Below are positions 1-8,191 of a stretch of 60,200 nt of DNA, in pieces; within the stretch, counting starts at the first letter, position 1, and each line of letters starts with the position of its first letter. The position numbers and the translations under genes were made by a program. The notes below the pieces were generated by a model. The model was given only the letters and a program-made list of their open reading frames with translations. It was not told where the DNA came from and searched no databases. Source of the stretch: Acidobacteriota bacterium (GTDB lineage: Bacteria; Acidobacteriota; Thermoanaerobaculia; Thermoanaerobaculales; Sulfomarinibacteraceae). The DNA lies in the NCBI GenBank assembly GCA_022340665.1, contig JAJDNM010000106.1, forward strand, positions 1 to 60,200. Reading direction: 5' to 3'.

Positions 1-3
1 CTT

Positions 4-864
4 CTATCCAAATCTCCCGGTGATGTACTCTTCGGTGATCGCTTTCGCGGGCTTGGTGAACATGGTGGTCGTATCTCCCACCTCCACCAGTTCACCAAGC
101 ATGAAGAAAGCCGTCCGATCGGCGATGCGTGCCGCCTGCTGAAGATTGTGGGTGACGATGACGATGGTGTAGGCCTCCTTGAGCTGGAAAAGGGTTTCCT
201 CGATTTTGGCCGTCGAAATAGGATCGAGGGCCGAGGCCGGTTCGTCGAGAAGCAGGATGTCGGGCTCATTGGCGAGCGTCCTGGCGATACAGAGCCTCTG
301 CTGCTGACCGCCTGAAAGATCGAGGGCGGAGTTGTCGAGCCGGTCGCGCACCTCCTCCCAGAGGTCGGCCTGGCGCAACGATCTCTCGACCAGCTCATCG
401 AGGCGTCCACGACCCCGGATTCCGGTCATCCTGGGTCCGTAGCTGATGTTTTCGCGAATCGACATCGGAAAGGGGTTCGATTTCTGGAAGACCATGCCGA
501 CTCGTTTCCGCAGGCGTTCGAGATCGACGTCAGGCCGATGGACATCCATCCCCTCGACCACCACCTTGCCCTCGACCCTGACCCCCTCGATCATGTCGTT
601 CATTCGATTGAAGCACCTGAGATACGTCGACTTGCCACACCCCGACGGTCCAATCAGGGCGGTGATCTGACGCGCCGGCATTTCGAGGTCGATACCCTTG
701 AGAGCGTGTGTTTCTCCGTAGAAGAGGTGGAGTCCGTCGCTTTCGAGGGCGATGTCGGTGGTCGCTTCTTCTGCTCGACCTTTGGTGGCGTTTTTCGGAT
801 CGAGAGGGTTGCGGAAGACGTTCGGTTGATCGTTCACCATCATTTCATTCCCGGAAAATTCCAT
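4..864 (-). CDS. pstB: Phosphate ABC transporter ATP-binding protein PstB
   Basis: PstB is the cytoplasmic ATPase that powers high-affinity phosphate import through PstCA. The roughly 286-residue protein has a Walker A motif (GPSGCGKST, near residue 72-80), the ABC signature LSGGQQQRL near 184-192, Walker B ILLLDEP, and the H-loop in VTHNLQQA. It matches the PstB family in length apart from a leader of about 40 residues before the ABC core. I chose the ATG at 864, which overlaps the pstA stop by one base (TGATG); a GTG three bases upstream is also possible. It is the last gene of a pstSCAB operon; phoU, often next, would lie left of the window edge. Identification is near certain. Confidence 0.97.
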   Translation of the reverse strand: MEFSGNEMMVNDQPNVFRNPLDPKNATKGRAEEATTDIALESDGLHLFYGETHALKGIDLEMPARQITALIGPSGCGKSTYLRCFNRMNDMIEGVRVEGKVVVEGMDVHRPDVDLERLRKRVGMVFQKSNPFPMSIRENISYGPRMTGIRGRGRLDELVERSLRQADLWEEVRDRLDNSALDLSGGQQQRLCIARTLANEPDILLLDEPASALDPISTAKIEETLFQLKEAYTIVIVTHNLQQAARIADRTAFFMLGELVEVGDTTTMFTKPAKAITEEYITGRFG

Positions 865-2534
865 CACACCACCTGTCCCTGATAGGCCCGACGCAAACGG
901 CGCCGAATCACGATGGCGGTCAAATTCAAGAGGATGACCAGCAACAACAACACCAGCGTGGTGGCGAAGGCCATCGGTTTTGCGGCCTCCACGTTCGGCG
1001 ACTGCATCGAAATGTCGTAGATGTGGAAGCCGAGGTGCATGAACTTTCTCTGCAGGTGGAGAAAGGGTGCGGTCGCATCCACCGGAAGGCTCGGCGCCAG
1101 CTTCACCGCTCCGGTCAGCATCAACGGCGCCACTTCGCCAGCCGCGCGGCTGACGGCGAGAATGAGCCCGGTGAGAATGCCCGGCATGGCGGCAGGCAGG
1201 ATGATCTGCCGCAACGTTTGCCAGCGCGTCGCCCCGAGCGCCAGCGATCCGTCACGCCAGCTTGTCGGTACAGCCATCAAACCTTCGCGGGTCGCCACCA
1301 CAACCACCGGCACCGTCAGGAGCGCCAGGGTCAATGATGCCCAGAGCACACCGCCCGTGCCGAAGGTAGGTGTCGGCAGCTTGTCGGAGAAGAACGTCTT
1401 GTCCACCGAGCCGCCCACCTGGTATACGAAAAATGCGAGCCCAAACATGCCGAAGACGATGGACGGCACGCCGGCCAGGTTGTTAACCGCCTGGTTTGCA
1501 AGTCGCAGAGGGAGTCCGGGCCTTGCATACTCTGCCATGTAGACGGCGGTCACGACCCCGAGCGGAACCACCGCAACGCTCATCAACAGCACCAGAAGCA
1601 CCGTCCCGAAAAGAGCCGGAAAGATCCCACCCTCGGTATTCGCCTCTCTCGGCTCGGAAAACAGGAACAGGACACCCTCGCGAGCGGCGTGGAGCACCCG
1701 GGATGAGAATCCCAATTTGTTTGACCACACGACCTCGATCACGTTGGCGAGCGGCACCTCGATTTCGTCGGCACCCGACACCAGGACGATTCGCGAATCC
1801 ATCAATCGGCGCGAATATTCGTCAAGATCATGGAGTAGGGCATCGAGGCGCGGAGCGAGGCGCTCGGCTTCCGCCGAGACCGCCTCCGCGAGCTCGGCGA
1901 TCTCCTGCTCACCTTCCGGGCTCTTCGCGCGTGTCGAACGCTCGAGCAGATCCAGGCGTTCCTCCAGCCGCGTCAGCGGACGGCGGAGGTCGTCGCGCGC
2001 CTCCTCGAGTCGGCGTCGCTCGCGGCGCCACTCTTCGCCCGTCTCGAGAAGTGCCTCGAGCGCTTGCGGCGAATTCGTATCGACCTCGGTTCCATCCTCT
2101 CGAAACGCACCCTCGATACGGCCAAATGCGTCACCGTACTCCGTCCGTACCACCCTTACGAGGTCCCCCGGCTGCGACTCTTCAACGATCTCTGCCTCAT
2201 CTACCCAGAGAAAGTCGGCTCGTGTGAGCTCGCGGTTTCCCGTCTTGAGCTGGATTCGATGTCCGGCCGCGTCGATCCCTGACTCGGTCGAGGGAATGGG
2301 TTCACGCCCGACGACCTCCCCGATACGAACCGACCCATTCTCGAGAATGAACTCCGAAATGCGCGCTGGCCAAAACCAACCGAAGGCGTTGACCGCAACA
2401 ATCCACATCAGCGCGGCCAGCATGAGCAGCACGATCAGCGTAGCCAGAGCCGTGCCCCAGATCCCGGGCAGCCCCGAGGGCAGTCCTCGGCTGGCGCCGA
2501 CGAATGACATCTCGCGGGCTTCAGAATCTGGCAT
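864..2534 (-). CDS. pstA: Phosphate ABC transporter permease PstA, extended form
   Basis: This is an inner-membrane permease subunit of the Pst phosphate importer. The C-terminal half (about residues 305-556) is a standard PstA domain with the EAA loop region ([27 protein letters not shown]). At 556 residues it is almost twice the usual length. Between the first membrane segment (about 30-52) and the second (about 310-335) lies an inserted region of about 250 residues, probably periplasmic. It includes a charged, Arg/Glu/Leu-rich coiled coil around 165-245. The ATG at 2534 overlaps the pstC stop by 14 bases, indicating translational coupling. The function of the insertion is unknown; long PstA forms are known in some Gammaproteobacteria. 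Confidence 0.95.
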   Translation of the reverse strand: MPDSEAREMSFVGASRGLPSGLPGIWGTALATLIVLLMLAALMWIVAVNAFGWFWPARISEFILENGSVRIGEVVGREPIPSTESGIDAAGHRIQLKTGNRELTRADFLWVDEAEIVEESQPGDLVRVVRTEYGDAFGRIEGAFREDGTEVDTNSPQALEALLETGEEWRRERRRLEEARDDLRRPLTRLEERLDLLERSTRAKSPEGEQEIAELAEAVSAEAERLAPRLDALLHDLDEYSRRLMDSRIVLVSGADEIEVPLANVIEVVWSNKLGFSSRVLHAAREGVLFLFSEPREANTEGGIFPALFGTVLLVLLMSVAVVPLGVVTAVYMAEYARPGLPLRLANQAVNNLAGVPSIVFGMFGLAFFVYQVGGSVDKTFFSDKLPTPTFGTGGVLWASLTLALLTVPVVVVATREGLMAVPTSWRDGSLALGATRWQTLRQIILPAAMPGILTGLILAVSRAAGEVAPLMLTGAVKLAPSLPVDATAPFLHLQRKFMHLGFHIYDISMQSPNVEAAKPMAFATTLVLLLLVILLNLTAIVIRRRLRRAYQGQVV

Positions 2535-4791
2535 AACGCTTCCGCAGGTAGGTGCCGACGAGATCAGCGGCGGTCGTAAGAACGAAGGTGAAGGTGAAGA
2601 GTAGGGTGCCGGTCAGGAACAGCACGCGGAAGAGCGTCCCACCGACCGGCGCCTCAGGAATTTCCACCGCCAGCGCCGCGGACATCGTTCGCATCCCGTT
2701 GAAAATCGAGAGGTCCAGCAGCGGGGTATTACCCGCCGCCATGAGTACGATCATCGTCTCTCCCACCGCCCTCCCGAGACCGAGCATGACTGCAGCGAAG
2801 AGTCCCGGGCTGGCCGCCGGCACGACCAGCTTGATCGCGGTCTGCCATCGCGTCGCGCCGAGAGCCCGGCTCGCGTTGACCAGTGCTCGCGGCACCGCGG
2901 AGCATGCATCCTCGGCAATGGTGAAGATTACAGGGATGACCGCAAAGCCGAGGCCGAGCCCGACGACTATGCTGTTGCGCTGGTCGTACCGGAGCCCCCA
3001 TTCGGTGAAGAGCCATCGTTGGAGATCGCCATCGAAGAAACGCGCCTCGATCGGCGTCGCCACCAGCGCTGCCAGACCGAAGGCGGCAGAGCCTGCCACG
3101 AGCAGGACCAGAAGCTCGACTCCATCTGGCAGGCGACGGCGCCACTCAACGGGCACCAATCGCCAGAGGGCCATCGCCAGCAGGATGGAAAATGGCAGCG
3201 CGATCACTCCAAGAAGGACAGCAAGAAGAACCTCCTCGAGCCGCGGTGCGAGCCACAGCGCCGCCAGGAATCCGACCACAACTGACGGCACGGCGGCCAT
3301 AAGCTCGAGGGTCGGCTTGACCGTCGTTTGAATCCACGGCGGTGCGAGTTGTGAGACGTAGATCGCCGCCAACAGGGCCAGCGGAACGGAAAAGAGCATG
3401 GCGTAGAACGTCGCCTTGAGCGTGCCGAAGATCAGCGGCCACACGCTCAGTTTCGGCTCGAATGCGTCCGATCCTCCTGTTGACTGCCATACCCATTTAC
3501 GGGCCGCATAGCCCTCGTACCACACCGGAAGAAAGAGTGTCCGGAAGCTGATCTCCGGGTGCGGGTTGTCGATCAGGCGGCGCAGGACGGTACCGTTACT
3601 GATAGCCACCGCACCATCACTCTTGGGATCGATGGCCAGCGCGCTGATCGGCTCCTCCGACCAGCGGTCGATCAGCAATCTTCGGCCGGACGTCGAATAG
3701 TAAAGTCCGACACTGCCGTCGTCGCCCCCCACAGCAAACCCGCGACGACGGCTGGCCGGCGCGATGACGCGAGCTCGCGTCGGCAGCGGTGGTGCGCTTC
3801 GAACAACTGTCCATTGCGATGGGGCGGTTGAAAACTCGAGATCCTGGCGGTTCGAGAAACGCTGGCTGACCTCGTCGTCCGGCACCACGGCCGCCTCTCC
3901 CGGGCTGATCGTCGAACGGCCCAGTTTCAACCGCTCCTGCCCCCTATTCTCGACCTTCAATCGCGGCACCTCGAGGAGCACGTGAATCGATCCATCCATG
4001 CCCGCGGCCACCAGGGTTCCACCTCCAATGAGAAACCGCGAAACTGCAATCGGGCTTTCGACTCCCACCACCGAGACGTCTTCCAACGACGGCCAGCGGA
4101 GGACCCTCAACGCGCCGGACGTTGTCACCGCCGCAATGGCTCCGAGCCCCTCGGCCACTGCAATTGAAGATGTGCCGGTAAGAGCTCTCGGGGCCGGCAC
4201 CATCTCCCACCCTTCCTCCTCCGCATCCCATCGCGCGAGTCGCACCTCACCACTGCTCTTCCACGCGGCAAGGACCACATTTCCGTCTTCGTCACCATTT
4301 GCGGTGATCCCCGCCCAGTCGTCACCACCGAGAGTCAAGGGTTCGGCCGATGCCCGCCATCGCGCTGAGGTGTGACGGACCTCTCCTTCCCATCTGTCAC
4401 GGAATTGGATCCGTCCAACGATTGCCTCACCGTCCGCGGTCACAGCCGACAGGAGGTCATGAATCTCATGGTCCGCGGTGGCGAGCAGAGCACCTGTTTC
4501 TGTGGTGATCGTCAGATCCGCCAACGCGGCCTCGCCCGAGAAGTGGATACGTCCTTCCCGTTCGAGGGCCCACACCAGCCCTCGCCGCGGATCGCTGCCC
4601 GCCAACAGGGGATAGTCATCCCCGATGAAGCTCTCAATCGGTCCCTGCGTGGCTTTCCGGAATAGGGGCAGCCCCTCGGCGCCGATGTTGATCACGATAC
4701 CGACGACCACGAGGATCACCAGCAACCCACCCCCTCGAATGACAGAGGTCGCAATCCGATCCTTTCGGTGCTCGGAAAAGAGGGGGCCCAT
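2521..4791 (-). CDS. pstC: Phosphate ABC transporter permease PstC with large periplasmic beta-propeller-like insertion
   Basis: This is the second permease subunit of the Pst importer. At 756 residues it is more than twice the usual length of about 310. The first membrane segment is at about 20-40. An insertion of about 370 residues follows, with repeated short beta-rich blocks (for example IAVAEGLGAIAAVTTSGALRV and GFAVGGDDGSVGLYYSTSGR) that read like WD40/beta-propeller blades. The canonical permease domain starts near residue 445 and carries the EAA loop ([23 protein letters not shown]). The ATG directly follows the pstS stop codon. The propeller would face the periplasm near PstS; a sensing or docking role is only inference. 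Confidence 0.94.
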   Translation of the reverse strand: MGPLFSEHRKDRIATSVIRGGGLLVILVVVGIVINIGAEGLPLFRKATQGPIESFIGDDYPLLAGSDPRRGLVWALEREGRIHFSGEAALADLTITTETGALLATADHEIHDLLSAVTADGEAIVGRIQFRDRWEGEVRHTSARWRASAEPLTLGGDDWAGITANGDEDGNVVLAAWKSSGEVRLARWDAEEEGWEMVPAPRALTGTSSIAVAEGLGAIAAVTTSGALRVLRWPSLEDVSVVGVESPIAVSRFLIGGGTLVAAGMDGSIHVLLEVPRLKVENRGQERLKLGRSTISPGEAAVVPDDEVSQRFSNRQDLEFSTAPSQWTVVRSAPPLPTRARVIAPASRRRGFAVGGDDGSVGLYYSTSGRRLLIDRWSEEPISALAIDPKSDGAVAISNGTVLRRLIDNPHPEISFRTLFLPVWYEGYAARKWVWQSTGGSDAFEPKLSVWPLIFGTLKATFYAMLFSVPLALLAAIYVSQLAPPWIQTTVKPTLELMAAVPSVVVGFLAALWLAPRLEEVLLAVLLGVIALPFSILLAMALWRLVPVEWRRRLPDGVELLVLLVAGSAAFGLAALVATPIEARFFDGDLQRWLFTEWGLRYDQRNSIVVGLGLGFAVIPVIFTIAEDACSAVPRALVNASRALGATRWQTAIKLVVPAASPGLFAAVMLGLGRAVGETMIVLMAAGNTPLLDLSIFNGMRTMSAALAVEIPEAPVGGTLFRVLFLTGTLLFTFTFVLTTAADLVGTYLRKRYARF

Positions 4792-5763
4792 TCAGTCGGC
4801 GATCTTTGCCAATTGCACGGACGCCGTGTTGGCATCGAGCGGATCGAACCCGGCCTTGATGATGACCCGCTGCCCCTGGGTTGAAAGGATGAATCGCAGG
4901 TATTCCGCGGTCAGGCGATCGAGCGATCTCGACGGTGCCTTGTTGACGTAGATATGAAGAAATCGGGCCAGAGGGTAGCTGCCGTTAGCTGCGTTCTCCG
5001 ACGACGCAGCCACCGCTGGCTGGCCGTCAGCCGGCGACAACGGCACAGCCCGCACACCTGAGGTCGCATAACCGATTCCCGAGTATCCGATGCCGTACGC
5101 ATCCTTTTCGATCCCCTGAACCACCGAGGCCGAGCCCGGCTGCTCCTTGACCGAGTCCTTGTAGTCACCCTTGCAGAGCGCGTGCTGTTTGAAGTAGCCG
5201 TAGGTTCCGGAGGCAGCGTTTCGGCCGTAGAGCGATATGGGCGCGGTGGCGTACCGTCCGCCGAGCTCGAGCTGGCCCCAGGTGCCGATATCGAGAGCCA
5301 CTCCACACCTGCGGGTTTTGGAGAAGATCGCGTCGACCTGCTGGATGGTCAGCGACCCGATGGGATTGTCCTTGTTGACGAAGACCGCAAGGGTATCGAG
5401 CGCGACGTCGAAGCGGGTCGGTTCGTAGCCAAAGGCCTCTTCGAAGGCGTCCAGTTCCTTGTTCTTCATCTTGCGCGACATGTCGCCGAGCTGGACGGTG
5501 CCCTCGATGAGTGCCGGCGGCGCGGTCGAAGAGCCCTTGCCCTCGACTTGGATTTTGACCTGTGGATAGATCTTGCGGAACTCCTCGGCCATCAGGGTCT
5601 GGAGCTCGAGCATGGTGTCGGAGCCCGCAGCGTTGAGTGTGCCGCGCAGGCCCTCCACCTTCCGATACGCGGTCAGACCGGGATCAAGACTCGGCCCTTC
5701 CGCCATAGCGGGTAGCGCAGCCACAGGTAACACACACGAAAGAACGATGGTTTTGATTTTCAT
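4792..5763 (-). CDS. pstS: Periplasmic phosphate-binding protein PstS
   Basis: PstS is the periplasmic phosphate-binding protein that delivers phosphate to PstCA. The start is the ATG at 5763, preceded by AGGAGG six bases upstream; a longer in-frame reading lacks a signal peptide. The 323-residue protein begins with a signal peptide (MKIKTIVLSCVLPVAALPAMA). It has the family motifs AAGSDTMLELQTLM, where phosphate contacts the Gly-Ser-Asp loop, a GKGSSTAPPALIEG loop, and SGTYGYFK. It heads pstSCAB and is preceded by its own Pho-box-like array at 5817-5845, in the gap after the porin gene, so strong phosphate-starvation control is expected. Confidence 0.96.
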   Translation of the reverse strand: MKIKTIVLSCVLPVAALPAMAEGPSLDPGLTAYRKVEGLRGTLNAAGSDTMLELQTLMAEEFRKIYPQVKIQVEGKGSSTAPPALIEGTVQLGDMSRKMKNKELDAFEEAFGYEPTRFDVALDTLAVFVNKDNPIGSLTIQQVDAIFSKTRRCGVALDIGTWGQLELGGRYATAPISLYGRNAASGTYGYFKQHALCKGDYKDSVKEQPGSASVVQGIEKDAYGIGYSGIGYATSGVRAVPLSPADGQPAVAASSENAANGSYPLARFLHIYVNKAPSRSLDRLTAEYLRFILSTQGQRVIIKAGFDPLDANTASVQLAKIAD

Positions 5764-5816
5764 CACAGTCCTCCTATTTCCCGCCCCGGTTGATTGGTCG
5801 GGTTTCACGAGCAGCG

Positions 5817-5845
5817 TAAGAACCACGGGTTAAGCCCCTGTAAAG
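5817..5845 (-). promoter_or_regulatory. Pho-box-like array upstream of pstS
   Basis: On the minus strand there are three 7-mers spaced exactly 11 bp apart: CTTTACA (5845-5839), CTTAACC (5834-5828) and GTTCTTA (5823-5817). The layout of 7-mers separated by 4-bp spacers is that of PhoB binding sites. It lies about 54 bp upstream of the pstS start codon. The same 7-mers recur upstream of the porin and the TonB receptor. Confidence 0.72.
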
Positions 5846-5867
5846 CAATCACGGTTTTCTCTCGTCA

Positions 5868-7190
5868 TCAGTACTTGACCTGAAGCGTCAGCTGAATGCG
5901 ATCCTCGGTATCGAGGCCGGGAACGCTGTGCTCGAGCCGGTCGTAGTCGAGGAGCCAGTAGTTGCCTTTGAAAAACCGCCAGGCGATGCCGGCGATGAAG
6001 CGCTTCTTCACGTCCGCGGATTGGTCATCGCGATTGGTGTCAAACCAATCGTAGCGACCGATCAGACTGAAACGCTTCTCCGCGTCGAGGCGAATTTCGG
6101 TGAATAACGAATACCCGTCATGGGGCAGCGCGTTACCCTCGGCACCGACCGCTGACCCCTTCTGATTACCCTCGCCGCGCTCATACTGGGCAGTGGCGAC
6201 AAGACGCTCGCTCTCATAGCTGACCATGGCGGCCAGGACCTGCATGTCCGGAACCGTTTCCCCAGGATCTTCACTCTGGTTGCCCTTGCCAGCGATCCCG
6301 AACGCCGAAACCTGCAACCCCGGCACGAGATCGGGGACCGGCCGAATAGTCAAACGTCCTTCGAGTGTCTTGTTGGTATTTTTCTCCTCGGCGTGGTAAC
6401 CGCCTCCGTTGTAGATTCCGACGCCGAAAGATCCCCAGCGACCCGCATAGTGGTTCTGTACGCTCTGCTTGAATTCGTCTGGCATATCGCGGCCAAGATT
6501 GCCACCAAAGAGAACGCCCATATCCGCGGAGTTGAACAGCCCGTTACGCTCCATGAACATCGTGTCCTGCATGCGGAAGAGGTTGATGTGTTCCTCAAAG
6601 TCGAGCCATGGCATGTGGGCCACACCCCATTCCACATGGGGCTTCTGAACAAAGCCGTCCCAGTTCCAAGCGAATTGGCCGTATGCGTACTTCAGGCGGA
6701 CTTTGAGATCGCCGTTCTCGTCTTGGTGCACGTCGGGGGTGATGCGCGCGGAGAAATGTGGCGTGATCTTCTTGCGGATATCGATATAGCCTCGCTTGAT
6801 CAGGAATCGGGAGTAGTCGTCCCCGCTCGAGGTGTCCCCGATCTGACCCGAGAGGTAGACAAGTGAACCGATCTTGAGATCCTCCACGCCGAGGAGACTT
6901 GAGGGGACCGTCGGCTCCTCTTCCGCACGCACCGCGGTTGGTGCGGCCGCCGTCTCCGCGGCGGTGGTCGGGACCGCCTCAGTCGCAGGCGCCGGAACGG
7001 CCATCTTTTCACCTTCCGACCGCCTCCGGTCGTACTCGGCCTGCACTTCCAGCGCCTGCTCCATGGTGATCACACCCTGCTCGACAAGCAGCTCGAGCAG
7101 GGGATCGAGCTCGCGCTCCTGCGCACCCACACCCAAGACGCCCGTGAATACGAGGGTCAGTGCTGCAATCCACGTCGCCCATTGCCTCAT
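5868..7190 (-). CDS. OprP/OprO-type phosphate-selective outer-membrane porin
   Basis: This is an outer-membrane channel predicted to pass phosphate or polyphosphate. The 440-residue protein has a signal peptide (cleavage near VGAQ, residue 24). A short Glu/Leu-rich helical segment (about 30-57, LLELLVEQGVITMEQALEVQAEYD) is typical of OprP-like porins. A 16-18-strand beta barrel with alternating aromatic strands follows, ending in the aromatic QLTLQVKY. The ATG at 7190 is preceded by AAGGAGG. It sits between pstS2 and pstS, with an extensive Pho-box-like array just upstream, which strongly supports a phosphate role. Ion selectivity cannot be read from sequence alone. Confidence 0.88.
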   Translation of the reverse strand: MRQWATWIAALTLVFTGVLGVGAQERELDPLLELLVEQGVITMEQALEVQAEYDRRRSEGEKMAVPAPATEAVPTTAAETAAAPTAVRAEEEPTVPSSLLGVEDLKIGSLVYLSGQIGDTSSGDDYSRFLIKRGYIDIRKKITPHFSARITPDVHQDENGDLKVRLKYAYGQFAWNWDGFVQKPHVEWGVAHMPWLDFEEHINLFRMQDTMFMERNGLFNSADMGVLFGGNLGRDMPDEFKQSVQNHYAGRWGSFGVGIYNGGGYHAEEKNTNKTLEGRLTIRPVPDLVPGLQVSAFGIAGKGNQSEDPGETVPDMQVLAAMVSYESERLVATAQYERGEGNQKGSAVGAEGNALPHDGYSLFTEIRLDAEKRFSLIGRYDWFDTNRDDQSADVKKRFIAGIAWRFFKGNYWLLDYDRLEHSVPGLDTEDRIQLTLQVKY

Positions 7191-7269
7191 CGATACCTCC
7201 TTTGCGGCCCTTCACCGTTCCGTCCACTGATGCCCTTTGACACGCGGAATCCGCGTGCCGCCCGTATGA

Positions 7270-7348
7270 TGTAAAGGAGTTGTAAGGGGGAAATGATCCC
7301 GATGTGAAGCTGATGTTAAGTCTTAACCTGTATGAAGTTCGTGTTAAG
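7270..7348 (-). promoter_or_regulatory. Multi-site Pho-box-like array upstream of the OprP-like porin
   Basis: Read on the minus strand, five 7-mers fall on a strict 11-bp period: CTTAACA (7320-7314), CTTCACA (7309-7303), GATCATT (7298-7292), CCTTACA (7287-7281) and CTTTACA (7276-7270). Two more, CTTAACA (7348-7342) and CTTCATA (7337-7331), are 11 bp apart but 6 bp out of phase with the first group. The array fills most of the gap between pstS2 and the porin and ends about 80 bp before the porin ATG. I could not assign a convincing -10 box. Confidence 0.78.
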
Positions 7349-7360
7349 AATGGGTCGCGA

Positions 7361-8191
7361 TCAATTTTTCCAGAGTGGCATGTAGCCTACCTCGGCGACC
7401 ACTCGCTGACCTTCTGTGCTCAAACACCAGTCGATGAATTGACTCGCCAGTCCGATCGGTGGCTCGGTCGTATAAAAGGCGAGATACCGGGTCAGGGGAT
7501 AGCGTCCTCGACCCACTTCCTCAAGGGTCGGAGCCACCCCATCGACCGCGATCGGCACGACGCCCTCGAGAAAGTAGGCGTGTCCGCCGTAGCCGATCGC
7601 GGCCGGATCCTCGGCCACGCCGGAAAGGACGGCTCGAGTGGTTGTCAGGGTTGTGGCGTGCGGGGCGTAAGGAGCTCCGCCGAGGACATGATCGCGGAAA
7701 AACCGGTGAGTCCCCGAGTTCGGTGGGCGGACAATCACTGTGATCTCGAGCACGGCACCACCGACGTTCGACCAGTCGTCGATGGACCCGGCGAATATCC
7801 CGCGGAGCTGGTCGAGGCTGAGGTCGCGCACGGGATTGGCCTCGTTGACCCAGACGCTGAGCGCGTCTTGGGCAATCAGAAATCGTACGCCCAGAGTGCC
7901 GAAACGGTCATGGATTGCCGCGACCTCGGGCGAAGACATCGGCCGTGATGCCGCTGAGATCACCTCGCGGCCCTCGATCAACGCCTGGATTCCGGTGCCG
8001 CTGCCACCACCCTCGACCTCCACCTTGTCGCCCGGGTGCGTCCGCATGAATCCCGCTGCGAGCCGGCGGTTCAGCTCGAGCATGGTGTCCGAGCCGATAA
8101 CTATGACCCCTTCCGCGGTCGGCGAGGTCGCAACACAGCCAAACCATACCCCAACCACGACAAGTGCCGAAAGGACCATTGCCGACCTCAT
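7361..8191 (-). CDS. Second PstS-like phosphate-binding lipoprotein
   Basis: This is a PstS-family substrate-binding protein of about 276 residues. I place the start at the ATG at 8191, which overlaps the stop of the upstream peptidase gene (ATGA). That start gives a lipoprotein signal ending in VWFGC, whereas a longer in-frame reading begins inside the peptidase gene with no signal. Core motifs match PstS: IGSDTMLEL, a GGGSGTGIQALIEG loop and PNSGTHRFF. Unlike pstS it is membrane-anchored, shorter, and not followed by permease genes. It could be a second receptor for the same PstCA or have a different ligand preference. Confidence 0.88.
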   Translation of the reverse strand: MRSAMVLSALVVVGVWFGCVATSPTAEGVIVIGSDTMLELNRRLAAGFMRTHPGDKVEVEGGGSGTGIQALIEGREVISAASRPMSSPEVAAIHDRFGTLGVRFLIAQDALSVWVNEANPVRDLSLDQLRGIFAGSIDDWSNVGGAVLEITVIVRPPNSGTHRFFRDHVLGGAPYAPHATTLTTTRAVLSGVAEDPAAIGYGGHAYFLEGVVPIAVDGVAPTLEEVGRGRYPLTRYLAFYTTEPPIGLASQFIDWCLSTEGQRVVAEVGYMPLWKN

